In this document: positions 1 to 5,667 of the stretch, in pieces | Layout: each line of letters starts with the position of its first letter | Numbering within the stretch: position 1 is the first letter of the stretch | Assembly (NCBI GenBank): GCA_964406775.1 | Contig: CAYOSW010000048.1 | Location: 1-8,497 of the forward strand | Length of the DNA stretch: 8,497 nt | From: JACPKO01 sp964406775 | GTDB lineage: Bacteria; Patescibacteriota; Microgenomatia; Daviesbacterales; UBA10151 | Reading direction: 5' to 3' | The notes under the pieces: model-generated | What the model saw: the letters and a program-made list of their open reading frames with translations, nothing else | What the model was told of the DNA's origin: nothing | Database searches by the model: none | Program-made: the position numbers and the translations under genes

Positions 1-264
1 CAGACTAAAGGCGAGGAAATTACAGTCGCCGCTGTCAAATCCGAAACCACACTTGACCCAACGGGTGCCGGTGACGGATACCGGGCCGGTTTTCTGGCAG
101 GATACTTGAATAAACTTGATTTAAAAACCTGCGGACAAATGGGCTCGGTTACCTCTTGCTACGCTATCGAAAAATATGGTACAACCAATCACAAGTTTTC
201 GCGCGATGAATTCAGGAAAAGATACAGCGCCAACTTTATTGACGAATTGAATGATAAAATCTGA
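1..264 (+). CDS. PfkB-family kinase, C-terminal part (probable adenosine kinase)
   Basis: Frame 1 is open from the first base of the window to a TGA at 262-264, giving the last 87 residues of a protein whose start lies upstream. The segment DPTGAGDGYRAGF (about residues 19-31 of the visible part) is the PfkB signature 2. It forms the anion hole, and the Asp of GAGD is the expected catalytic base. The family phosphorylates sugars or nucleosides with ATP in the cytoplasm. The choice of adenosine as substrate is an inference: the next gene overlaps this one by 14 bp and encodes S-adenosylhomocysteine hydrolase, which releases adenosine. A ribokinase- or fructokinase-like specificity cannot be excluded, because the substrate-binding N-terminal half is missing. 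Confidence 0.85.
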   Translation, partial: QTKGEEITVAAVKSETTLDPTGAGDGYRAGFLAGYLNKLDLKTCGQMGSVTSCYAIEKYGTTNHKFSRDEFRKRYSANFIDELNDKI

Positions 265-1507
265 CGTAAAAAATTTAAAACTAGCTCCAGAAGGTAAGAA
301 AAGAATTGAATGGGCGGAGTCGCAGATGGATGTTTTGCGCCTCATTAAAAGAAGGTTTGTTAAGGAAAAACCTTTAAAAGGCATTAAGCTCGCTGCCTGC
401 CTTCACGTTACCGCTGAAACCGCCAATTTGATGATCACCTTAAAGGAAGGTGGAGCGGACGTCTCACTTTGCGCTTCAAATCCTCTTTCCACCCAGGACG
501 ATGTTGCGGCATCCCTTGTTTCGGATTTCGGTATACCGACTTTTGCTATAAGGGGTGAGGACCGGAAAAGTTATTACAAACACTTAAACGATGTTTTGGA
601 TTTCCATCCGCATATTACAACCGATGACGGAGCGGATCTGGTTACTCTGTTGCATACCGAACGAAAAGCCCAGCTAAGCGAAGTTATCGGTTCAGCCGAG
701 GAAACAACTACGGGCGTCATCAGGCTTAAAGCTATGCTTAAAGACGGTGCGCTTAAAATACCGGTAATGGCTGTTAATGATTCGGATACCAAACATATGT
801 TTGACAACAGGTACGGAACCGGACAATCAACAATTGATGGAATTATCCGTGCAACTAATGTTCTGCTTGCCGGTAAAAAATTTGTGGTTGCCGGATACGG
901 CTGGTGCGGAAGAGGTTTGGCATCCCGGGCCCGGGGACTGGGAGCACAAGTAATCGTTACGGAAATAAATCCGGTTAAAGCTCTGGAAGCCGTAATGGAC
1001 GGATTTGAGGTTATGCCTATGGAAGAGGCCTGCAGAGTTGCCGATGTAGTCTGCACAGCTACCGGCAATAAGGATGTCTTAACCCTGAAACATTTCAAAT
1101 TAATGAAAGACGGAGCAATAATTTCCAACACCGGACATTTCAATGTTGAACTCGATTACGCGGGTCTTCTTAAGGCGGGTAAATCTGTACGGACTTTACG
1201 GAATAATTTAGAGGAAGTGATTTTGGGTACTAAAAAAGTTTATGTTTTGGGAGAAGGAAGGTTAATTAATCTGGCAGCTGCAGAAGGTCACCCCGCTTCG
1301 GTTATGGATATGAGTTTTGCCAATCAGGCGCTGGCTGCCGAGTTTTTTGCCAAAAACCGCGGGAATCTTGAGGTAAAAGTTTACACAATTCCGGAGGAGA
1401 TGGATCAAAATATAGCTAAATTGAAACTGGATGCACTTAAAATAAGTATCGATATTTTGACTCCGGCTCAGAAAAAATACCTCAACTCCTGGCAGGAAGG
1501 TACTTAG
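251..1507 (+). CDS. ahcY: Adenosylhomocysteinase (S-adenosyl-L-homocysteine hydrolase)
   Basis: A cytoplasmic NAD-dependent enzyme that cleaves S-adenosylhomocysteine to adenosine and homocysteine, recycling the by-product of methyltransferases. The 418 residues contain the family hallmarks in order: CLHVTAETANL (50-60), TTDDGADL (123-130), AEETTTGV (149-156), NDSDTKHMFDN (176-186, with K181 and D185 at the positions of the catalytic Lys and Asp), the NAD-binding GYGWCGRG (215-222), NTGHF (293-297) and AEGHPASVMD (344-353). The WCGRG variant and the short end (…LNSWQEGT, without the terminal KPDHYRY of the E. coli/eukaryote-side enzymes) point to the archaeal/Thermotoga type. The ATG start lies inside the upstream kinase gene and has no clear SD, so translational coupling is likely. 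The stop overlaps the stop of the convergent gene on the other strand by a few bases. Confidence 0.97.
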   Translation: MIKSDVKNLKLAPEGKKRIEWAESQMDVLRLIKRRFVKEKPLKGIKLAACLHVTAETANLMITLKEGGADVSLCASNPLSTQDDVAASLVSDFGIPTFAIRGEDRKSYYKHLNDVLDFHPHITTDDGADLVTLLHTERKAQLSEVIGSAEETTTGVIRLKAMLKDGALKIPVMAVNDSDTKHMFDNRYGTGQSTIDGIIRATNVLLAGKKFVVAGYGWCGRGLASRARGLGAQVIVTEINPVKALEAVMDGFEVMPMEEACRVADVVCTATGNKDVLTLKHFKLMKDGAIISNTGHFNVELDYAGLLKAGKSVRTLRNNLEEVILGTKKVYVLGEGRLINLAAAEGHPASVMDMSFANQALAAEFFAKNRGNLEVKVYTIPEEMDQNIAKLKLDALKISIDILTPAQKKYLNSWQEGT

Positions 1508-1974
1508 CCTTTAAAGAACGGGAGGGGTAGCAAAACCCGATCCAAATCCTTTTCTATTGCTAAACTGAATTTTTCCTGATGCTCCGAATCAACCGGTCTT
1601 GCGGTTACCAGACCCCTTGCAAGACTGACAACGGCCGCAAAAACATAACCTCCGTATTCAAATAAAGCATTTGATGAGCCGATAGACAAATCCGATGTAA
1701 GCGAACGAACTCTTTTCGGATTCTTAACAAGAATAACGGCGTCTTCTATTGCAGCAGGACCTCCCCATTTTTCCATTCCGCTAACGTTACCTCTGCAGAG
1801 GCGTGCTGCTAAAAGTCCCTTTTCAGAAAAATATGCCCCATCGTCTTTTTTGTTTTCCAAACTAAAGACATTACAGTAACGCCCTTCTAGATCCCCGCAA
1901 ACGGGTGATCGAAGGAGCATCTGCCAGGGATATGAGTCTTTAGGTAAAGCCAAAAGCTCCTCAACTCGTTTCAT
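1504..1974 (-). CDS. Hypothetical protein, 156 aa
   Basis: I do not recognise this family. The protein is soluble-looking, with no signal peptide, and has three cysteines (C26, C34, C60). The middle is glycine- and alanine-rich (EYGGYVFAAVVSLARG, about 106-121), followed by an acidic/basic helix-like stretch (about 130-147) and a hydrophobic proline-containing end (LLPLPFFKG). The codon usage and length are those of a real gene. Its end overlaps the 3' end of ahcY tail-to-tail by 4 bp, which leaves no room for a terminator between them. There is no SD before the ATG, but TATACT lies 7 nt upstream (1982-1987), compatible with a leaderless start. The 39-bp gap to the small upstream gene on the same strand would also permit co-transcription. 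Confidence 0.7.
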   Translation of the reverse strand: MKRVEELLALPKDSYPWQMLLRSPVCGDLEGRYCNVFSLENKKDDGAYFSEKGLLAARLCRGNVSGMEKWGGPAAIEDAVILVKNPKRVRSLTSDLSIGSSNALFEYGGYVFAAVVSLARGLVTARPVDSEHQEKFSLAIEKDLDRVLLPLPFFKG

Positions 1975-2013
1975 AAAAGGAAGTATATCAAAAAGTTATA
2001 GGATAATATACAC

Positions 2014-2292
2014 TCAGAGTTCAGTTTTCAGCATATTGAACGTCTGTTTTTTTGCATTCTTTACCGGCTGACCCCAGGCTTTTGAGGCTTTTACAAACAT
2101 TTTCTCAATGTCATCATTTTTGGGAAAGTGAGGATCGTTAAATTGGGCTTCCAGATACTCGTAAACCATTTGCCTGGCTTCAGGTTCTTTTTTCCCAAAC
2201 TTTTTACCCAATTCCTTAAAAGTCAGAGTAGTTATGTTATCCGGATGACCCATATCGTCATCCGAAATCCGACATCCACAGTTGTAACACAT
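2014..2292 (-). CDS. Small MCYNCGC-type protein, 92 aa, probable metal-binding N-terminus
   Basis: This 92-residue protein begins MCYNCGCR, with cysteines at 2, 5 and 7 (C-x2-C-x-C), followed by the acidic stretch DDDMGHPDNI (11-20). The rest is a charged, helical-looking domain (about 25-90). From memory, proteins starting in this way and followed by DDDMG.PDNIT recur in candidate-phylum bacteria and are left as hypothetical; I know of no assigned role. The clustered cysteines with H16 nearby suggest binding of zinc, iron or copper, but this is inference. The gene is divergent from the copper-type membrane gene at 2532 and shares its upstream region. There is no SD; a TATAGT at 2311-2316 could be a -10 for a short leader. 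It may head a two-gene unit with the 156-aa gene that follows it. Confidence 0.78.
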   Translation of the reverse strand: MCYNCGCRISDDDMGHPDNITTLTFKELGKKFGKKEPEARQMVYEYLEAQFNDPHFPKNDDIEKMFVKASKAWGQPVKNAKKQTFNMLKTEL

Positions 2293-2470
2293 ATTTTTTA
2301 TTTCATAAAAACTATATGTTGCGGACTAATCGCCCTAAGCACATAGAATTTTTTTGTGCAAAGAGTTTCACTCTCGTGCACAGAATAACTATGATTATGG
2401 TCAATTTGCGGCGGTTGTGCAATATAGAGCTCGCATTCAAAAATCGGATTATAACTCGCTCTATGTAAAC

Positions 2471-2508
2471 GTCAATTTCAAAATTGGACTAAAATTTTGA
2501 AATATGAC
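2471..2508. repeat. 11-bp inverted repeat (operator-like) over the promoter
   Basis: ATTTCAAAATT (2475-2485) and AATTTTGAAAT (2493-2503) are perfect reverse complements separated by 7 nt. The symmetry continues outward as GTCA (2471-2474) and TGAC (2505-2508) with one unpaired A at 2504. The right arm contains the likely -35 element TTGAAA, so a dimeric protein bound here would compete with RNA polymerase. It lies upstream of the predicted transcription start, so it is better read as a DNA site than as an RNA terminator. Confidence 0.6.
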
Positions 2509-2531
2509 CTTTATAGATATAGAATAACTTG
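2497..2531 (+). promoter_or_regulatory. Sigma70-type promoter for the exported-protein cluster, predicted leaderless
   Basis: TTGAAA (2497-2502) is separated by 17 nt from TAGAAT (2520-2525). Each matches its consensus at 5 of 6 positions and the spacing is optimal. Six bases after the -10 comes the ATG at 2532, so transcription should start at or next to the start codon. This agrees with the absence of any SD before that gene. Confidence 0.65.
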
Positions 2532-4085
2532 ATGCCTCCTAAGAATCCTTTCAATTCCGTTAATATTATTTTGATTACTAGTTTAGTGTTCTCAGTTGCT
2601 GTATATAGCTGGGCAAGTTCATTTTCCTCGGAACTTCTGACTATTATCCGCCTTCAACAGGTTTTTGCACTGACCGCTTTTTTATTTGTTTACCTTGCCT
2701 TGGTTGTCAAGCCTGTTTATAGCGCCTTTAAATCATTTCCGCTTTGTAAACGTCAAAACAGTATTCAAAAAGGATTTATCTTTTCTTCGCTATATTTTGG
2801 ATTACTTCACAGTGCAATATCTTTTTTCGGCCAGCTCGGAGGATTTTCAGGTTTAGGTTTTTTAAGTGATAAATACCTTCTGGCGATTTTTTTAAGTTTT
2901 TCAGCACTTCTGATTATCCTTTTGGTGTCGCTAAGCAACATCAACATACTGCAAGAAATTAAATTACCAAAGGGCAAATTTTCGTCGGGTTTGTTTTATG
3001 CCGCAGGCATTCTTGTACTCATTCACGCTCTGATGCTGGGAACTCATTTTCAGGATCTCTCATCATCAATTCCAGAAATTACGATTATGTTAGCTGCACT
3101 ACTGCTGGTACTTGAGTCTTTGAGAATAGATAAGTATCTTCAGGAAAAATTTTCCATTATCCCGAAACTCGGTCCGGTTTTTACCGTTTTTCTGGGAATC
3201 TCAATAGGATATTTCTTCGTAACCTTGGTACCGGCAGATTCTCCCCTATCTTTGGGAATCCACTCTCAGCATATCCAGCTTGCAAAGCAGGCTCAACAGG
3301 GAAACATTCCGGGAGGGGCTCAAAACATTCCCGGCCTTATAGGCGACAGAACTAAACGGTTCACCGTAGATTTTGATTATCCCGAAAATATTCAGCCCGG
3401 ACAGGAAACGGAACTACTATTTAAAGTATATGATGCTTCTAGCGGAAATAAGATTTCGTTATTTCAAAAAGTATATGAAAAAGCTATACATCTTATAATT
3501 GTTGACCGAGATCTTAAATTTTTCAGCCATATTCATCCGGAGCAAACGGCAGACGGCTTTCTAATCAAGACAATTTTCCCAAAATCAGGAAATTACCATA
3601 TTTATACCGATTTTCAGCCTTTAGGCGCGATCGAACAGCAATTCGCATTCAGTTTAGATGTAGGTCAAGACTCTGAAAACTTTTCTAAAATTCCGCCCGA
3701 TACAAATCTGACAAAGACTTTTGGTAATTATGAAGTTACACTGAGTTTCCCTAAACCTTTAACTGCCTCATCTTTATCCATAGGAGGACAAAAATTAACA
3801 TTTACAATTAAAGATGCCACATCAAAACAGCCTATTAAAACATTAAAGCCCTATTTGGCTTCTTTCGGACATCTGGTAATGATTAATGAGGATACTTTTG
3901 ACTACCTACACGTTCACCCTGCGAATTTAATTGCGCCTAAACCTGATGAAAATAGCGGGCCTGATGTATCATTTTTACATTTAGGGTTATACGGGCCGAT
4001 TAAGCCGGGAATCTACCGTATTTTTGCCCAATTTAACCCCGACAATAAATTATTTACGGCAGATTTCACTATAGAAATAAAATAG
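2532..4085 (+). CDS. Seven-TM ferric-reductase-like membrane protein with duplicated H-x12-HxHP metal-binding tail
   Basis: This 517-residue integral membrane protein has about seven helices (near 12-30, 41-60, 82-100, 115-137, 152-170, 181-196 and 213-232). Lys/Arg-rich loops at 60-81, 141-150 and 197-212 put the N-terminus inside and the tail outside. Helices 3 and 5 carry H93 (GLLHSA) and H165/H172 (LIHALMLGTHF), and the fold resembles the ferric-reductase/YedZ transmembrane domain, which binds haem through such histidines. The external part (about 233-517) holds two similar beta-rich units: H320-x12-H333-I-H335-P and H447-x12-H460-V-H462-P, each followed by a G-x-Y strand and a PLG- or NPD-type turn. 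HxHP modules of this type occur in heavy-metal/copper-related secreted proteins. A role in copper binding or reduction is inferred. I chose ATG 2532 rather than the adjacent TTG at 2529 because the predicted mRNA begins there. It is the first of four co-oriented genes. Confidence 0.82.
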   Translation: MPPKNPFNSVNIILITSLVFSVAVYSWASSFSSELLTIIRLQQVFALTAFLFVYLALVVKPVYSAFKSFPLCKRQNSIQKGFIFSSLYFGLLHSAISFFGQLGGFSGLGFLSDKYLLAIFLSFSALLIILLVSLSNINILQEIKLPKGKFSSGLFYAAGILVLIHALMLGTHFQDLSSSIPEITIMLAALLLVLESLRIDKYLQEKFSIIPKLGPVFTVFLGISIGYFFVTLVPADSPLSLGIHSQHIQLAKQAQQGNIPGGAQNIPGLIGDRTKRFTVDFDYPENIQPGQETELLFKVYDASSGNKISLFQKVYEKAIHLIIVDRDLKFFSHIHPEQTADGFLIKTIFPKSGNYHIYTDFQPLGAIEQQFAFSLDVGQDSENFSKIPPDTNLTKTFGNYEVTLSFPKPLTASSLSIGGQKLTFTIKDATSKQPIKTLKPYLASFGHLVMINEDTFDYLHVHPANLIAPKPDENSGPDVSFLHLGLYGPIKPGIYRIFAQFNPDNKLFTADFTIEIK

Positions 4086-4111
4086 GTAAATTGTTAAAGT
4101 ATTCTAAATTT

Positions 4112-4906
4112 ATGCGACGCCTGATCTCTTCGGTTTTGCTTGGTTTATTGTTTTTTTTAACGCCTCAAACTGCTTTAGCTCACATTTTGAAGTCGGACGG
4201 TTCAATTGGCGCAGTTCTACATATTTCACCCGATGATGATCCGATTGCAGGTGAACAAAGCAGCTTTTATTTTGAATTTAAGGATAAGGAAGGTAAATTT
4301 GATCCTCAAAAGTGCCTTTGTAATGTTACCATTCTCCAATCAGACAAAGATATCTATAGTCAGCCTCTTTTTAAGGACAATCTCGAGCCTAGTTTAAAAA
4401 ATGCCAGCTTTTCTTTTACATTTCCTGAACGAGATGTATATAAGGTAAAAATTTCAGGTACATCAGTTGGTGGAGAATTTGCGGCTTTTGAGCTCATTTA
4501 CGATATTAGAGTAGAAAGAAGCGTAAATTCAGAGCCGGTAAAAAGTACAGATGAAGAAAATAACTGGTTTTGGTCTCACGCGATACACCTTATTGGCGGA
4601 TTTCTTCTAGGTGGTTTTCTTGTATTTGCTTTAATTGCGCAAAAAAGGAAAAAGGTTGCGGTTATCATTTTGGCATTATTTTTAGTGGGTCATTCTTTAC
4701 CGGTAAAAGCTATTCACGCTGCTCACGACGGTCGGGTGAGTTCGGAATTATTTGCGTGCTGTTTGCCTGTAGCTGCCATAGTTCCAGTTGCTCTGGCATT
4801 TAATTCTGAACTTATCCTAGAAAAGGAAGAAATATTGTTCAAAACTCCAAATTTCAAATTTCAAATTTCGGACTTACATTTAATCCGCCCTCCCCCTCTT
4901 TCCTAA
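4112..4906 (+). CDS. Exported membrane-anchored protein with predicted N-terminal His and CxC motif (putative copper-binding)
   Basis: This 264-residue protein starts with a signal peptide (MRRLISSVLLG…TALA) and a likely cleavage ALA|H, leaving H24 as the first mature residue. Residues 24-135 look like a single Ig/FixH-YtkA-like beta domain, with C68-L-C70 and the strand motif SFTFPERDVYKVKISG. After an acidic linker come two or three hydrophobic segments (about 156-177, 181-198, 212-230). Between the last two are H202 and H205, then C216-C217, and the protein ends in RPPPLS. The tail recalls small copper-responsive membrane proteins but I cannot name the family. ATG 4112 is preferred: TATTCT lies 6 nt before it and there is no SD. 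A TTG at 4091 would add seven residues. The gene is 26 nt downstream of the seven-TM gene. Metal binding is inferred from the residues and neighbours. Confidence 0.75.
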   Translation: MRRLISSVLLGLLFFLTPQTALAHILKSDGSIGAVLHISPDDDPIAGEQSSFYFEFKDKEGKFDPQKCLCNVTILQSDKDIYSQPLFKDNLEPSLKNASFSFTFPERDVYKVKISGTSVGGEFAAFELIYDIRVERSVNSEPVKSTDEENNWFWSHAIHLIGGFLLGGFLVFALIAQKRKKVAVIILALFLVGHSLPVKAIHAAHDGRVSSELFACCLPVAAIVPVALAFNSELILEKEEILFKTPNFKFQISDLHLIRPPPLS

Positions 4907-4930
4907 TTTTCCGTTAGAAACCAAAAAAGA

Positions 4931-4941
4931 AAGGAGGTGAT
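4931..4941 (+). promoter_or_regulatory. Perfect Shine-Dalgarno AAGGAGGTGAT that fixes the start of the YcnI-like gene
   Basis: AAGGAGGTGAT is fully complementary to the usual 16S rRNA 3' end and lies 4 nt before ATG 4946 (8 nt from its GGAGG core). The in-frame GTG at 4937 is part of the SD itself and is therefore not the start. This is one of only two obvious SD sequences in the window. Confidence 0.85.
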
Positions 4942-4945
4942 ATTA

Positions 4946-5617
4946 ATGAAAAATTTATACAAGTATTTAGTTTTTAGTTTAGTTTTTTTTCTCAATGCCA
5001 ATGCAGTTTTTGCTCACGCTGTAGTTAAACCTGCAAGTGTTGGGGTTGGTTCATTTAATGATTTTACGTTGGGTGTACCGTCTGAAAAGGACGCCTCAAC
5101 AACAGCCATTAAATTGTTTGTTCCTGAGGGTATTAATTCGGTTACGCCGATTGTTAAACCCGGGTGGAATGTTCAAATAATAAATTCGGATAAACAGGGA
5201 GAGCCTGATGACGATGGAAATACGAATCCGATACCAGAAGCCATAGTTTGGACTGGCGGATCGGTTCCAGCTCATCAGAAGGATTTCTTTATGTTCTCAA
5301 CTCAAGTACCAGCTAAAGAAACTGAGCTGGACTGGAAAATTGAGCAAACATATTCCGATGGTTCCGTTGTTTCTTGGAACTTGGCTGCGGATGCCCAGCC
5401 TAAGGATGAAAATGGTAATCCGGACTTTTCCAAGTCCGGCCCGTATTCAAAAACAATGGTGGTTAATGATTTAAAATCTGGGACTCCTGGCAACGATCAC
5501 GGAATGTCACAGACAGAGGGGCAAAGTAATCAACAGAGCACCTGGCCATTGATTCTATCTGGCCTTGCGCTTGCGATTTCTGCTTTTTCTATTGTTTTGC
5601 AATACAAGAAAAAGTAA
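4946..5617 (+). CDS. ycnI: YcnI-family (DUF1775) copper-binding protein, membrane-anchored
   Basis: This 223-residue exported protein has a signal peptide (1-23, …NANAVFA) followed by H24-A-V-V-K-P. The histidine after cleavage is the N-terminal copper ligand known for YcnI domains (monohistidine brace). The DUF1775 pattern is clear: an early VPSEKDASTTAIKLFVPEG stretch (44-62), PGWNV (72-76), VWTGGSVPAHQ (101-111), F-S-T-Q-V-P (117-122) and TYSDGSVVSWN (135-145) with the conserved Trp (W144). A linker with H185 and M187 leads to a C-terminal helix (about 200-219) and a KKK anchor. In Bacillus, YcnI belongs to a copper-acquisition operon with YcnJ; family members are often beside CopC/CopD or PCuAC. 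Here the partners are different exported proteins. It lies 39 nt after the preceding gene and has the best ribosome-binding site of the cluster, suggesting high expression. Confidence 0.9.
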   Translation: MKNLYKYLVFSLVFFLNANAVFAHAVVKPASVGVGSFNDFTLGVPSEKDASTTAIKLFVPEGINSVTPIVKPGWNVQIINSDKQGEPDDDGNTNPIPEAIVWTGGSVPAHQKDFFMFSTQVPAKETELDWKIEQTYSDGSVVSWNLAADAQPKDENGNPDFSKSGPYSKTMVVNDLKSGTPGNDHGMSQTEGQSNQQSTWPLILSGLALAISAFSIVLQYKKK

Positions 5618-5624
5618 AGCTTCT

Positions 5625-5656
5625 TACCAGGGCGGGGGTTTTGCTCCGCCCTGGTA
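5625..5656 (+). terminator. GC-rich 11-bp stem-loop between the YcnI and PKD genes (terminator or attenuator)
   Basis: TACCAGGGCGG (5625-5635) pairs perfectly with CCGCCCTGGTA (5646-5656) around a 10-nt loop. It begins 8 nt after the YcnI stop, the usual place for an intrinsic terminator, but no T-tract follows on either strand. It may be a Rho-assisted or weak terminator, an mRNA-stabilising 3' structure, or an attenuator of the PKD gene. Its last two bases overlap the -10-like TAGAAT of the next gene. Confidence 0.5.
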
Positions 5657-5660
5657 GAAT
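5655..5660 (+). promoter_or_regulatory. -10-like TAGAAT 7 nt before the PKD gene start
   Basis: TAGAAT has the same sequence as the -10 of the cluster promoter and stands 7 nt before ATG 5668, the arrangement expected of a leaderless transcript. No good -35 lies 16-18 nt upstream, where the GC-rich stem is, so the promoter is uncertain. Confidence 0.35.
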
Positions 5661-5667
5661 AGGGTCT

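Larger units (their letters stand above)
2293..2531. promoter_or_regulatory. Divergent intergenic regulatory region with several inverted repeats
   Basis: This 239-bp gap lies between two divergent genes and is the longest non-coding stretch in the window. Besides the promoter and main palindrome listed separately, it contains: a hairpin-forming repeat at 2355-2382, in which TGTGCA and TGCACA flank AGAG…CTCT; two direct copies of TTGTGCAA at 2354-2361 and 2415-2422; and ATAGAGC (2424-2430) facing GCTCTAT (2458-2464). No tRNA, riboswitch core or ORF with a credible start was seen. The density of repeats suggests regulator binding, but no known copper-regulator box (CopY TACAnnTGTA or an obvious CueR/CsoR dyad) was recognised. 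Confidence 0.5.

Noticed and set aside
121..384. 87-codon minus-strand frame over the kinase/ahcY junction
   Set aside because: Antisense to two well-supported coding regions, with no start signal.
574..1143. 189-codon open frame on the minus strand
   Set aside because: It lies entirely within ahcY, whose protein is unmistakable. The antisense translation is Ser/Thr/Pro-rich and matches nothing I recognise.
2128..2346. 72-codon plus-strand frame antisense to the MCYNCGC gene
   Set aside because: It runs through the small protein's coding region and into its upstream region. The product is a random-looking hydrophobic peptide without an SD or conserved start.
2356..2381. Stem-loop considered as an intrinsic terminator for a plus-strand transcript
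   Set aside because: The T-run precedes the stem rather than following it, and no plus-strand gene ends upstream.
4570..4803. Cys-rich 77-codon frame inside the CxC protein gene
   Set aside because: The Cys/Ser richness comes from reading the gene in another frame. The main frame has a signal peptide and domain logic.
4849..4869. Triple AAATTTC repeat considered as a regulatory or mobile repeat
   Set aside because: It is short, lies inside the coding frame and is not seen elsewhere in the window; probably slippage-derived.
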